Shown: piece after piece, positions 45,372-53,957 of the stretch
Layout: every line of letters begins with the position of its first letter
How positions within the stretch are numbered: position 1 is the first letter of the stretch
Source of the DNA: Rhizobium sp. JAB6
GTDB lineage: Bacteria > Pseudomonadota > Alphaproteobacteria > Rhizobiales > Rhizobiaceae
Assembly (NCBI RefSeq): GCF_003024605.1
Contig: NZ_PYJQ01000009.1
Coordinates: 558,001-622,000 of the forward strand
DNA: 64,000 nt
Direction of reading: 5' to 3'
Program-made: the position numbers and the translations under genes
Notes under the pieces: generated by a model
What the model saw: only the letters and a program-made list of their open reading frames with translations
Databases searched by the model: none
What the model was told of the DNA's origin: nothing

Positions 45372-46361
45372 ATGGGCATGTTGGTGGACGGCGTCTGGCA
45401 TGACGTCTGGTACGATACCACGGAGACGAAAGGGCATTTCAAGCGCGCCGCCTCGCAGTTTCGAAACTGGGTGACAGCGGATGGCAGCGCCGGCCCTACA
45501 GGCACCGGCGGCTTCAAGGCAGAGCCCGGCCGTTATCATCTCTACGTGTCGCTCGCCTGCCCCTGGGCGCATCGAACCCTAATCTTCCGCAAGCTGAAGA
45601 AGCTGGAAGAGCTGATCTCCGTCTCTATCGTCGATCCGCTGATGCTGAAAAATGGCTGGGAGTTCAAAGGCGCGGACGGCGGCACTGTCGACCATCTCTT
45701 CGGCGCGACGAAGCTCTGGGAGGTCTATCTCAAGGCAGATTCGCAATATTCCGGCCGGGTAACCGTTCCTGTTCTATGGGACAAGCACACCGGCACGATC
45801 GTCAACAACGAGTCGGCCGAAATCATCCGCATGTTCAACACGGCCTTCGATGACCTGACCGGCTCCAAGACGGATTTCTATCCTGCCGATTTGCAAACCG
45901 ATATCGATGCACTGAACGAGCTCGTCTACGATACGGTCAACAACGGCGTCTACAAGGCCGGCTTCGCGACGACGCAGGAAGCCTACCAGGAAAACGCATA
46001 CCGTCTCTTCGAAACCCTCGACATGCTCGACCAGCGGCTGGCGGCGCAGCGTTATCTATTCGGAGACCGCTTGACGGAGGCGGATTGGCGGCTGTTCACG
46101 ACGCTTATCCGCTTCGACGCCGTCTATGTCGGGCATTTCAAATGCAACATCCGCCGCATCGCCGATTATGCCAATCTTTCGGCCTATCTCCGGGATCTCT
46201 ACCAGGTTGCCGGCGTTGCGGAGACCGTCAACATCGCGCACATCAAGAATCACTACTATCGCAGCCACAAGACCATCAATCCGACAGGCATCGTACCGAT
46301 CGGCCCGGAACTGGATTCCGATCGCCCGCATGAGCGTGAGCGGCTGGCAAAGGCGGCCTGA
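45372..46361 (+). CDS. glutathione S-transferase family, glutathionyl-hydroquinone reductase-like
   Basis: A 329-residue omega-type GST of the YqjG/ECM4 family. The catalytic CPW motif is at Cys63-Trp65 (SLACPWAHRTL), followed by the thioredoxin-like domain and the all-helical domain. Other family blocks: VPVLWDKHTGTIVNNESAEI, and LTEADWRLFTTLIRFDAVYVGHFKCN. These enzymes reduce glutathionyl-hydroquinones. The ATG at 45372 is used; the frame is open to 45285 upstream. Confidence 0.93.
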   Translation: MGMLVDGVWHDVWYDTTETKGHFKRAASQFRNWVTADGSAGPTGTGGFKAEPGRYHLYVSLACPWAHRTLIFRKLKKLEELISVSIVDPLMLKNGWEFKGADGGTVDHLFGATKLWEVYLKADSQYSGRVTVPVLWDKHTGTIVNNESAEIIRMFNTAFDDLTGSKTDFYPADLQTDIDALNELVYDTVNNGVYKAGFATTQEAYQENAYRLFETLDMLDQRLAAQRYLFGDRLTEADWRLFTTLIRFDAVYVGHFKCNIRRIADYANLSAYLRDLYQVAGVAETVNIAHIKNHYYRSHKTINPTGIVPIGPELDSDRPHERERLAKAA

Positions 46362-46376
46362 TCCAAGCGCCGGAGC

Positions 46377-46868
46377 CTACCAGTAACTGGAGGGGGCCGA
46401 TGCACCCTCCAGCTCCTGCAGCCGGCGATAGGTTGCCTTGGTCGTGCCTGGCGGCAGCGCATCGACAGGAAAGAAGCCGCTTTCGACGATCTCGCGGTCC
46501 GGCTTGCGCGGCGCGGTCTGAGTGACCTCGACGCGATAGAAGACGACGTGATCGCGCTTGCTGGTGTAATTGTTGAAATAAACATGGAAGAGCTGCGGCT
46601 TGCCGGAGATCACCAGATTGCCTTCCTCGCGCAGCTCCTTCTCAAGCGCCTGCTCCACCGTCTCATGGCGCTCGACGCCGCCGCCGGGCATGTGCCAGCC
46701 GGCAATATAGGAGTGACGCACCAGGAAAATTCGCCCTTCGCGATCGAAGCAGGCGGCACGCACGCCAAGCGTCATACTGCGGGTCAGCGCGAAATAGACA
46801 TGCAGCGCACGGCCGAACAAACGCACCGCCAGTCCCTGTCTTTCGTCGCGTCGCTCGTCTTCGCTCAT
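46377..46868 (-). CDS. Nudix hydrolase
   Basis: A 163-residue protein with a Nudix domain. The box runs from WHMPGGGVERHETVEQALEK to ELREEGNL; Arg of the REU core is replaced by Lys but the catalytic Glu pair is kept. The N-terminus (about 1-35) may be an amphipathic helix. Substrate unknown. It converges with the GST gene and diverges from the metallophosphoesterase. Confidence 0.88.
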   Translation of the reverse strand: MSEDERRDERQGLAVRLFGRALHVYFALTRSMTLGVRAACFDREGRIFLVRHSYIAGWHMPGGGVERHETVEQALEKELREEGNLVISGKPQLFHVYFNNYTSKRDHVVFYRVEVTQTAPRKPDREIVESGFFPVDALPPGTTKATYRRLQELEGASAPSSYW

Positions 46869-46924
46869 GACCGAACCTCGACAATCCGATGAGGGATGTG
46901 TTTGTTTTGATAACAGAGTGGACT

Positions 46925-47845
46925 ATGTCTCATCCCATGTTCAAGCTCGCGCATATTTCCGATGTTCATCTTGGTCCGCTGCCGCGCCTTTCGATCAGAG
47001 AACTCGCCTCCAAACGCATTACCGGATTTGTGAACTGGCACCGGAACCGGCGCAAGCATCTTTTTGGCGATACGCTCGATCTCCTTCTTGAGGACATCAA
47101 GGCCAGGCAGGCCGATCATCTGGCCGTAACCGGCGATCTCGTCAATCTGGCAAGCGGCATCGAAATTCAGACAGCGGCTGCATGGCTGAAGACGGTCGGC
47201 GATCCCCTTCACACATCCGTCGTCCCCGGCAACCACGATGCCTATGTGCCCGGCGCCTACGAAAAGGCGATGCGCGCCTGGTATCCCTATGTCCGCGGCG
47301 ACGATGCTCCAGCGGAATGGCAGGAGGACAAGCGCATTTTCCCCTATCTGCGTATCCGCGGTCAGGTCGCCCTGGTGGGCTGCTCCACGGCCGTCGCTAC
47401 CCCCCCCTTTTCCGCGAGCGGTTTCTACTCCTCACGCCAGGCCCGCGAGACGGTGAACATCCTGCGCGCAGCCGAGGATGCCGGGCTCTTTCGTGTGGTC
47501 ATGATTCATCACCCGCCGATCCGCGGCGCGACCAGCTTCTACAAGCGGATGATCGGCATTCGCCGTTTCGCAGCCGTCATATCCACCGGCGGCGCCGAAC
47601 TTGTCCTGCATGGCCATACACATCTCAACACCCTGCACTGGCTGCGCGGCCACATGGGTCCGGTTCCGGTCGTCGGGATTGCCTCCGCATCGCAAGGGGT
47701 CGGCGGACTGAAGCCGCGCGCTGCCTATAATCTCTTCACCATCGCCGGCCGGCCGGGTGCCTGGGAACTGAAAGCGGAGCGTTATAGCCTCAGCAACAAT
47801 GGCAGCGGCGTCGACCCTGAAGGCTTCGATATTCTGGCGACATGA
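46925..47845 (+). CDS. metallophosphoesterase
   Basis: A 306-residue calcineurin-like phosphoesterase. The five metal motifs are seen in order: ISDVHLG near 11-17, TGDLVN, PGNHDAYVPG, MIHHPP and LHGHTH. Cytoplasmic; related to cyclic nucleotide or UDP-diacylglucosamine phosphodiesterases, but the substrate is not predictable. ATG 46925 is chosen over an upstream in-frame ATG at 46889 and a downstream one at 46937. It is followed by a 400-bp region without a gene. Confidence 0.9.
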   Translation: MSHPMFKLAHISDVHLGPLPRLSIRELASKRITGFVNWHRNRRKHLFGDTLDLLLEDIKARQADHLAVTGDLVNLASGIEIQTAAAWLKTVGDPLHTSVVPGNHDAYVPGAYEKAMRAWYPYVRGDDAPAEWQEDKRIFPYLRIRGQVALVGCSTAVATPPFSASGFYSSRQARETVNILRAAEDAGLFRVVMIHHPPIRGATSFYKRMIGIRRFAAVISTGGAELVLHGHTHLNTLHWLRGHMGPVPVVGIASASQGVGGLKPRAAYNLFTIAGRPGAWELKAERYSLSNNGSGVDPEGFDILAT

Positions 47846-48243
47846 TGAGCTCTTTGGCGTCGTGGTGCACATCGTTTCGGTAGCGTTTTCTAAGATACGG
47901 AGCTACAATCGGGCCATTGGAATCCCGACGGGTGGCGGTGGGTTTTGGAGCCGCTACAAGGAGCACCGCATGCCGGCTTTCTGAGCCCGTATGGACCAGG
48001 GCTGCTTCTTGGATGGTTGGGGCCACGCGGGGGACGGGACGGACCGGCACGTTTCCGGACCACTGCGATAAGGATAACGGTCAAACGCGCGGGTGCTTCT
48101 GAAGACTTGCGAAACGGCAGAGAAATGGTTCATACCAACACAGGACGATTATTCCGCCCGCATCATCTTCCCAACGGGGAAGACCGTCGATCGCGGAAGC
48201 AAATTGCCGATCTAACAACCCCCAACGCCCTCTTGGAACGATC
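47846..48243. other. 398-bp gap before the ECF sigma gene
   Basis: No convincing gene. Frames are short and lack ribosome-binding sites. A possible promoter lies near TACAAT (47904) on the plus strand. I see no ECF-type GGAAC/CGTT promoter, and no recognisable RNA. Confidence 0.35.
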
Positions 48244-48756
48244 ATGCCAACGCCGGTAGCAGCCATCGATATCAGACGCGATCTGGTCGGCCTTCTTCCG
48301 AAACTTCGCCGCTTTGCGGTGACGCTGACCGGCGACCTCGCCGAGGCAGACGAGCTTGTTCAAAACGTCTGTCAGCGCGGCATAGCCAAATTCCATCTCT
48401 GGAACAGCGGCGGCAAGCTGGAAAGCTGGCTCTACACCATGGCCCGGCACCAATGGGTGGACGAAGCACGGCGCCACAAGCTGCGTCCTGCTGCAAAGAG
48501 CAATGCGCTGGAACAGGGCGATCCGGCATCGCAAACCCATTTAAACCCGGTGGAAGCCGGTGAAGCACATCGCCTCGTCACATCTTTGCCAGAAGGACTT
48601 GCCAGTGTCTTCCTGCTGGTTGACGTCGAAGGACACAGCTACAAGCAGGCGGCCGACGTTCTCGGCATCCCGTTGTCGGCGGTGACGTCAAGGCTCTCCA
48701 GCGCACGCCTTTACCTCGCCTCCCACGGCCATAGCCGCTCGCCTCGAAGGTTTTAA
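48244..48756 (+). CDS. ECF-type RNA polymerase sigma factor
   Basis: A 170-residue sigma factor with regions 2 (LRRFAVTLTGDLAEADELVQ to SWLYTMARHQWVDEARR) and 4 (LPEGLASVFLLVDVEGHSYK to IPLSAVTSRLSSARLYL). The C-terminus (HGHSRSPRRF) is basic. The gene is followed after 12 bases by a membrane anti-sigma protein, the usual pair. The trigger is unknown. Confidence 0.92.
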   Translation: MPTPVAAIDIRRDLVGLLPKLRRFAVTLTGDLAEADELVQNVCQRGIAKFHLWNSGGKLESWLYTMARHQWVDEARRHKLRPAAKSNALEQGDPASQTHLNPVEAGEAHRLVTSLPEGLASVFLLVDVEGHSYKQAADVLGIPLSAVTSRLSSARLYLASHGHSRSPRRF

Positions 48757-48768
48757 GCATTGCAGGAC

Positions 48769-49599
48769 ATGAAGAAAACGCCACTTGAAGTCCGCTTGTC
48801 CGCCTTCATGGATGGCGAGATGAGCCGCGAAGAAAAAGAAGAGCTGGAAAAGCTCATTGCCTCCGACGCGGACGCCCGGCGTATTTACGATGAGCTGAAG
48901 CACGGCTCCGATGTCGGCCGCAAGGCTTTCGACGAGGTTCTGAAGGAGCCGGTACCGCTGGCGCTCGTCCGCTCCATCAAGAGCACCCAGCCTCCGAAGA
49001 CCAGGGAGCCCTCTCCGCGCCTCACCCGGCAATCGCTGAAGCTGGCGCCCACGGGCAAGCAATCATTGGCTGCAGCCCTTATCCTGTTCGTCGTCGGCGG
49101 CGGCATCGGCTATCTTTTCGGCATGCAGCCAGCGGATGTTCCCGTGGGCGCTCCGCCGACCCCGACACAGCTTATGTTACGCAACTGGCTGGACGATATT
49201 GCCGCCTATCATCGCATCTATTCGCGCCAGCCGCAGCATATGGTCGAGCTGCAGGCAAGCCAATTGGACGAGATCGCCAAATGGCTGGCAAGCACGGTCG
49301 GCGTCAAATTCAACTTTCCGGATCTCGCTGCCGATGGCCTGGTCTTCCAGGGCGCGCGCATGTCCGTCGCCGCCGGCAAACCAGTCGGCCAGCTGATCTA
49401 TAAAAATCTCGACGGCGATGTCGTCGCCATCTGTTTTACCAAGACGGATGGTACTGCCGATGACGATTTCAGCGAAACCATAAAGGACGATATCAGTATC
49501 GTATCGTGGCACCGCAACGGCGCAACCTATGCGATTGTCGGCCCCTCCTCGAATGCGATGCTCGATCAGATCGCCAATCGCGTATCCTCGGAAATCTGA
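48769..49599 (+). CDS. membrane anti-sigma factor
   Basis: A 276-residue partner of the preceding ECF sigma factor. The cytoplasmic N-terminus (RLSAFMDGEMSREEKEELE) has the anti-sigma layout but no zinc-binding His-Cys-Cys motif. A membrane helix near 96-117 (SLAAALILFVVGGGIGYLFG) is followed by a periplasmic domain of about 150 residues. ATG 48769 is preferred over TTG 48760. Likely releases the sigma factor on a periplasmic or membrane signal. Confidence 0.88.
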   Translation: MKKTPLEVRLSAFMDGEMSREEKEELEKLIASDADARRIYDELKHGSDVGRKAFDEVLKEPVPLALVRSIKSTQPPKTREPSPRLTRQSLKLAPTGKQSLAAALILFVVGGGIGYLFGMQPADVPVGAPPTPTQLMLRNWLDDIAAYHRIYSRQPQHMVELQASQLDEIAKWLASTVGVKFNFPDLAADGLVFQGARMSVAAGKPVGQLIYKNLDGDVVAICFTKTDGTADDDFSETIKDDISIVSWHRNGATYAIVGPSSNAMLDQIANRVSSEI

Positions 49600-49611
49600 C
49601 TTATAGCGAAT

Positions 49612-49742
49612 TGATCGAGCAGGCGGCAGCCTTTTCCGGCGCCGCCGACGAGGAGCGAGCGTCCGAGCGGATAACCGAACAGGAAGAAGAGCTCGAGCGT
49701 CTGACGAAGACGCGCGATCTGCTTGCCAACGGCAAGGCTTGA
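49612..49742 (+). CDS. possible small coiled-coil protein after the anti-sigma gene
   Basis: In the frame overlapping the anti-sigma stop, about 43-48 residues read like coding sequence: YSELIEQAAAFSGAADEERA then SERITEQEEELERLTKTRDL. No ATG is available; TTG 49612 or CTG 49596 would serve, the latter overlapping the anti-sigma stop. No ribosome-binding site is seen, so it may be untranslated. The following 49743-50008 holds no clear gene. Confidence 0.3.
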
Positions 49743-50008
49743 GCAAGATCCATCCTCAAGGATTGGCTTCGGACGACCTCGACGTGAGGCCTGCAAGGGA
49801 TAGCACCCGCCCATCTATGTCGAACGATCACGATACATTGCAGCTGACATCGGCGCCGATACACGCTATATGGGTTGCAGCGACCAATGAGGAGAGCACT
49901 CGGATGAAAAATCACGGCACAGGAAACCACCGCTGAAAGGCAGTGCCGTGAAGGGCTGCTTATCGGCCCGACCATCAGATTGCTATCTTTCGCCCGTGGA
50001 GGGCACTC

Positions 50009-51853
50009 ATGTTTCGTCGCTTCGAAGAGCTTGTCGATCCGTTTGAGGATCATGACGAGCCGCAACCATCATCCAAGGCCTGGCGTTATCTCCTAACCAA
50101 CCTTCGCCCGTTTCGCACAGTCATGGCGGCGAGTCTCGGCCTGACCGTGATCGGCGCCATCATCGAGATCTGGCTCATCGGCTTTTCGAGCCGGCTGGTG
50201 GACGATCTCGCCGCCGCCCGACGGGATGATTTCTGGATGTCCGAAGGGTTCGGCCTGCTCGCTGCGGCCGCCCTCGTTCTGATCGGACGACCGCTTGCCG
50301 GCTATCTCCGCGAAAGCCTGGATGACATCGCATTCCGGCCGAATGCCGAGACCCTGTTCCGCTGGCGGGCTCATCGTCACGTTCTTCGGCAATCGGTCGG
50401 CTGGTTCCGTCAGGATTTTTCCGGGCGTATCGCGAGCCAGGTGCGCGACATCGGCACGGCGGCAACAGGAGCCGCCTATGCCGTGCTGCACACGCTGTCT
50501 TTCGTCACGATCTATGTGGCCGGCTCACTCTGGCTGATGGCCACGATCGACCCGCGCCTCATCTGGCCTCTGGCGGTCTGGCTGCTCTGCTATCTCGGAC
50601 TGATGGCCTATGTCATCCCACGCCTGCAAAAAGCATCTGCGCAATACCAGGGAGCTTATGCCGAGCTGACGGGCATGCTGGTGGACAGCTATGCCAATAT
50701 CGACCTCATCAAGCTCTTTGCCGATGCGAAGGCGGAGGACGAAGAAGCCCGTCGCCGTTTCTCTCAAACGCGCGAAACATTCGTCCGGGTGCAGAGGTTC
50801 GAGGTGCAGGTCAATTCGAGCATGCTGCTCCTCGGCAGCTTCCTCATTGTCGCGCTCGTCGGCTATGCGGTCGTTCTCTGGCAGTCCGGCGGCGCACCAC
50901 TCGGGCTGATTGCGGCATCCTTAGCGCTGAGCTTCCGCATAACCGGCATGGCCGAATGGATGCTGGATGCAGTGTCCTCGCTCTTTGCTCATCTCGGCGC
51001 CATGCGGCAATCGCTGCTGACCGTCTCGCAGCCGCTTGCGATTACCGATGCGTCGGATGCCAAGCCGCTTGCCATCACCAAGGGCGAGATCGTCTTCCGT
51101 CAGGTCGCGCATCACTACGGCAAGGGAGATGGCGGACTGGACGGCATTTCGCTTCGAATTGCTGCGGGCCAAAAGGTCGGTCTTGTGGGTCGCTCCGGCA
51201 CCGGTAAATCGACCCTCGTCAACCTGCTGCTGCGCTTCTTCGATCCGGAAGCCGGCACCATCGAAATCGATGGGCAGGATATCCGGCAGGTGACGCAGGA
51301 CAGTCTGCGCCGGCAGATTGCCGTGGTCGGCCAGGAGGCATCGCTTCTTCACCGCTCCATTCGCGACAACATCGCCCATGGCAATCCCAGCTTTTCGGAG
51401 AATGCAATTCTGGCCGCAGCCGGAAAGGCGGCCGCGAGCCACTTCATCGCGGGCCTGCGGGATCAGGAAGGACGGACCGGCTTCGATGCGCATGCCGGCG
51501 AACGTGGCGTCCAGCTTTCCGGCGGCCAGCGGCAGCGCGTCGCGATTGCGCGGGCTATCCTGAAAGACGCCCCGATCCTGGTGCTCGATGAAGCAACCTC
51601 CGCACTCGATTCCAAAGTCGAAGCCGAAATCCAGGATACGCTCTACGGCATCATGGAAGACAAGACGGTGATTGCCATCGCACATCGTCTGTCGACCATC
51701 GCACGCATGGATCGCATCGTCGTGATCGACCACGGCCGCATCGTCGAGGACGGCACGCATGCGGAGCTGATCGCCCAAAACGGCATTTACGCAACGCTGT
51801 GGTCACACCAGTCCGGCGGCTTCATCGAAGACGACGAGCCGGCAGCCGACTGA
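50009..51853 (+). CDS. ABC exporter, fused permease and ATPase, second copy
   Basis: A 614-residue half-transporter closely paralogous to the one at 25920. Walker A GRSGTGKS, signature LSGGQ, Walker B ILVLDEATS and H-loop AIAHRLS are intact. The membrane domain differs more than the ATPase domain. GGAGG precedes the ATG by 8 bases. The substrate is unknown; the two copies could work as separate homodimers or a heterodimer. Converges with leuA, with a terminator between. Confidence 0.93.
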   Translation: MFRRFEELVDPFEDHDEPQPSSKAWRYLLTNLRPFRTVMAASLGLTVIGAIIEIWLIGFSSRLVDDLAAARRDDFWMSEGFGLLAAAALVLIGRPLAGYLRESLDDIAFRPNAETLFRWRAHRHVLRQSVGWFRQDFSGRIASQVRDIGTAATGAAYAVLHTLSFVTIYVAGSLWLMATIDPRLIWPLAVWLLCYLGLMAYVIPRLQKASAQYQGAYAELTGMLVDSYANIDLIKLFADAKAEDEEARRRFSQTRETFVRVQRFEVQVNSSMLLLGSFLIVALVGYAVVLWQSGGAPLGLIAASLALSFRITGMAEWMLDAVSSLFAHLGAMRQSLLTVSQPLAITDASDAKPLAITKGEIVFRQVAHHYGKGDGGLDGISLRIAAGQKVGLVGRSGTGKSTLVNLLLRFFDPEAGTIEIDGQDIRQVTQDSLRRQIAVVGQEASLLHRSIRDNIAHGNPSFSENAILAAAGKAAASHFIAGLRDQEGRTGFDAHAGERGVQLSGGQRQRVAIARAILKDAPILVLDEATSALDSKVEAEIQDTLYGIMEDKTVIAIAHRLSTIARMDRIVVIDHGRIVEDGTHAELIAQNGIYATLWSHQSGGFIEDDEPAAD

Positions 51854-51867
51854 TGTGCAACAAAAGT

Positions 51868-51890
51868 GGCCCCTTCGAAAACGAGGGGCC
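51868..51890 (-). terminator. terminator between the ABC exporter and leuA
   Basis: GGCCCCT (51868-51874) pairs with AGGGGCC (51884-51890), loop of nine. On the minus strand a CTTTTG run follows, so it terminates leuA; it also lies 15 bases past the ABC stop. Confidence 0.8.
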
Positions 51891-51921
51891 TCTCAAATCA
51901 GGGCTGCACCAAGCCGGAACC

Positions 51922-53628
51922 TTATGCCGCCTTGATTGCAAGTACGCGGTTCGCCGCCGATACGATCGCCTCGAGGGATGCAGCGACGATATTGGTGTTG
52001 ATGCCGGCGCCGAAGAGCTTGCCGCCCGGATAGGAAATCTCGACATAGGAGATTGCCGAAGCGTTGGAGCCATGCTGGAGCGAATGCTCGGAATAATCCT
52101 CGACGGACATCGGAATACCGAGATAGATCGAGAGCGCGTTGATGAAGCCGTCGATCGGGCCGTTGCCCCTGCCCTCGATGCGCTTCACCTCGCCATTGTC
52201 GGTAATCTCGGCCGCAACGATACGCTGTCCCTTGTGCTCGGGGTCGGCGAAGGTGTGGTGATCGACGAAGCGGAGCCGCGCGTCGGACTGTGTCACATAG
52301 CGCTCGATGAAATGCTCGTAGATGCGCCTGGACGGCAATTCCTTGCCTTCTTCGTCGGTGATGCGCTGGATTTCCTCGCGATATTCCACCTGGAGGTTGC
52401 GCGGCAGATTCAGCCCGTAATCCTGCTGCATGATATAGGCGATGCCGCCCTTGCCGGATTGTGAGTTGATGCGGATGATCGCCTCATAGGTGCGGCCGAC
52501 ATCCTGCGGATCGATCGGCAGGTAAGGCACTTCCCAGACCGGGTCGTTGGCAACCTTGGCGGCCTTCATGCCCTTGTTGATCGCATCCTGATGCGAACCG
52601 GAGAAGGCCGTATAGACGAGCTCGCCGACATAAGGGTGACGCTCGCCGATCGCCATCTGGTTGGAATATTCGTAAACTTCCTTCATCCGCTCGATGTTGG
52701 AGCAATCGAGCTCTGGATCGACGCCCTGCGTGAACATGTTCAGCGCCATGGTGACGACATCGACATTGCCTGTGCGCTCGCCATTGCCGAACAGGGTGCC
52801 TTCGACCCGGTCGGCGCCGGCCATCAGCGCCAGCTCGGCGGCAGCAATGCCCGTGCCGCGGTCATTGTGCGGATGCAGCGAAATGATCAGGCTTTCTCTG
52901 TTATCGAGATTGCGGCACATCCATTCGATCTGGTCGGCATAGATGTTCGGCGTCGCCATTTCGACGGTAGATGGCAGATTGATGATCAGCTTGTTGTCAG
53001 GCGTCGGCTTGACGACGTCGATAACGGCGTTACAGATTTCCAAAGCCACGTCCAGCTCGGTGCCGGTAAAGCTCTCCGGCGAATATTCGAAACGGTAGCC
53101 GCCGCCGGCCTTTGCCGCCATGTCGGTGATCATCTTGGCCGCATCGACGGCGATCTGCTTGATGCCCTGGACGTCCTTGGCAAACACCACGCGGCGCTGC
53201 AATTCGCTGGTCGAATTGTAGAAATGCACGATCGGCTTGTTGGCGCCTTCCAGCGCCTCGAAGGTGCGCGTGATCAGTTCCGGGCGGCACTGGACGAGAA
53301 CCTGCAGCGATACATCGGCAGGCACATTGCCCTGCTCGATGCACCAGCGGGCAAAATCGAAGTCGGTCTGGGAAGCCGAAGGGAAACCGATCTCGATTTC
53401 CTTGAAGCCCATGTCCAGCAGCAGTTGGAACATGCGCGCCTTGCGGTCATGGCCCATCGGATCGACGAGTGCCTGATTGCCGTCGCGCAGGTCGACCGAG
53501 CACCAGATCGGCGCCTTTGTGATGGTCTTGGACGGCCAGGTCCGGTCCGGAATATTGATCTGGGGATAGGCGCGGTATTTCACCGCAGCTTCGGGCATGC
53601 CTTTGGGGGAATGGCTGTTCGCGTCCAT
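51922..53628 (-). CDS. leuA: 2-isopropylmalate synthase
   Basis: First committed enzyme of leucine synthesis, joining acetyl-CoA and 2-oxoisovalerate. A 568-residue long form (LeuA type 2) with catalytic DLRDGNQALVDPM near 47-59, the metal His pair in SLHPHNDRGTG, and a C-terminal regulatory domain (VEYREEIQRITDEEGKELPS onward, about 400-568), which normally gives leucine feedback inhibition. The start at 53628 has GGAAAGGA upstream. Transcript control by a leader peptide and hairpins (53706-53913) is very likely. Confidence 0.96.
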   Translation of the reverse strand: MDANSHSPKGMPEAAVKYRAYPQINIPDRTWPSKTITKAPIWCSVDLRDGNQALVDPMGHDRKARMFQLLLDMGFKEIEIGFPSASQTDFDFARWCIEQGNVPADVSLQVLVQCRPELITRTFEALEGANKPIVHFYNSTSELQRRVVFAKDVQGIKQIAVDAAKMITDMAAKAGGGYRFEYSPESFTGTELDVALEICNAVIDVVKPTPDNKLIINLPSTVEMATPNIYADQIEWMCRNLDNRESLIISLHPHNDRGTGIAAAELALMAGADRVEGTLFGNGERTGNVDVVTMALNMFTQGVDPELDCSNIERMKEVYEYSNQMAIGERHPYVGELVYTAFSGSHQDAINKGMKAAKVANDPVWEVPYLPIDPQDVGRTYEAIIRINSQSGKGGIAYIMQQDYGLNLPRNLQVEYREEIQRITDEEGKELPSRRIYEHFIERYVTQSDARLRFVDHHTFADPEHKGQRIVAAEITDNGEVKRIEGRGNGPIDGFINALSIYLGIPMSVEDYSEHSLQHGSNASAISYVEISYPGGKLFGAGINTNIVAASLEAIVSAANRVLAIKAA

Positions 53629-53705
53629 GGTTTCGTCTCTTCCTTTCCCGTCATTTTATCCCGCGTCTTAGCCGATCGGATGCGGCTTGGCGATGATAAA
53701 TGCGG

Positions 53706-53719
53706 ACCCGTTTGCGGGT
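53706..53719 (-). promoter_or_regulatory. second hairpin in the leuA leader
   Basis: ACCCG and CGGGT with a 4-base loop, followed on the minus strand by a weak T stretch (CCGCATTTATC). Together with the larger hairpin at 53746 it could form a terminator/antiterminator choice. Confidence 0.45.
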
Positions 53720-53745
53720 AAGCTGTCGATTTTAGGGTAAGTCGC

Positions 53746-53789
53746 GAGGAGCGATGGCCAGCGGGCTTTTCGGCCGCCGGGCGCTCCTC
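53746..53789 (-). promoter_or_regulatory. main attenuator hairpin of the leuA leader
   Basis: GAGGAGCG (53746-53753) pairs with CGCTCCTC (53782-53789) with an inner GC-rich stem (GCGG/CCGC). The right arm covers the stop codon of the leader peptide, so ribosome position over the Leu codons should decide whether it forms. Confidence 0.55.
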
Positions 53790-53913
53790 AAAGGACCCGG
53801 CAACCGCGCGTAAGGCCGAGGAGGAGAAGCGAAGTAAGGGCGCGCGTGTTGTCACGCAGGGCAACGCGCCCACGTGCAATCTGTTCGGAAATCTTTGCGC
53901 CATTCAGCTTCAT
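53788..53913 (-). CDS. leuL: leucine-rich leader peptide of leuA
   Basis: A 41-residue reading frame starting MKLNGAKISEQIARG and containing LTSLLLLGLT, with five of seven consecutive codons (CTT CTC CTC CTC GGC CTT) for leucine, then ending near TRGCRVL. It lies 159 bases upstream of the leuA ATG and is followed by the attenuator hairpin. A leucine-sensing leader is expected for leuA in alphaproteobacteria. Its promoter places the start of transcription at or near the AUG, so it is probably leaderless. The next gene upstream is the BenE end. Confidence 0.8.
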   Translation of the reverse strand: MKLNGAKISEQIARGRVALRDNTRALTSLLLLGLTRGCRVL

Positions 53914-53920
53914 GGCCGCG

Positions 53921-53949
53921 CTTATAGCCGCCGGATCAAAAAGAAGCAA
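53921..53949 (-). promoter_or_regulatory. promoter of the leuL-leuA unit
   Basis: Minus strand TTGCTT (53944-53949), a 17-base spacer and TATAAG (53921-53926). The AUG of the leader peptide begins 8 bases after the -10 box, which puts the transcript start close to the A of the AUG. No clear ribosome-binding site precedes it. Confidence 0.55.
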
Positions 53950-53957
53950 GCCCTCGC

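Noticed and set aside
48244..48270. EcfG-type GGAAC promoter at the sigma factor start
   Set aside because: A GGAAC occurs just before the ATG, but no CGTT partner is spaced correctly downstream and it would be inside the gene.
52591..53721. 376-residue plus-strand frame opposite leuA
   Set aside because: Shadow frame of leuA; the real strand carries all LeuA motifs.
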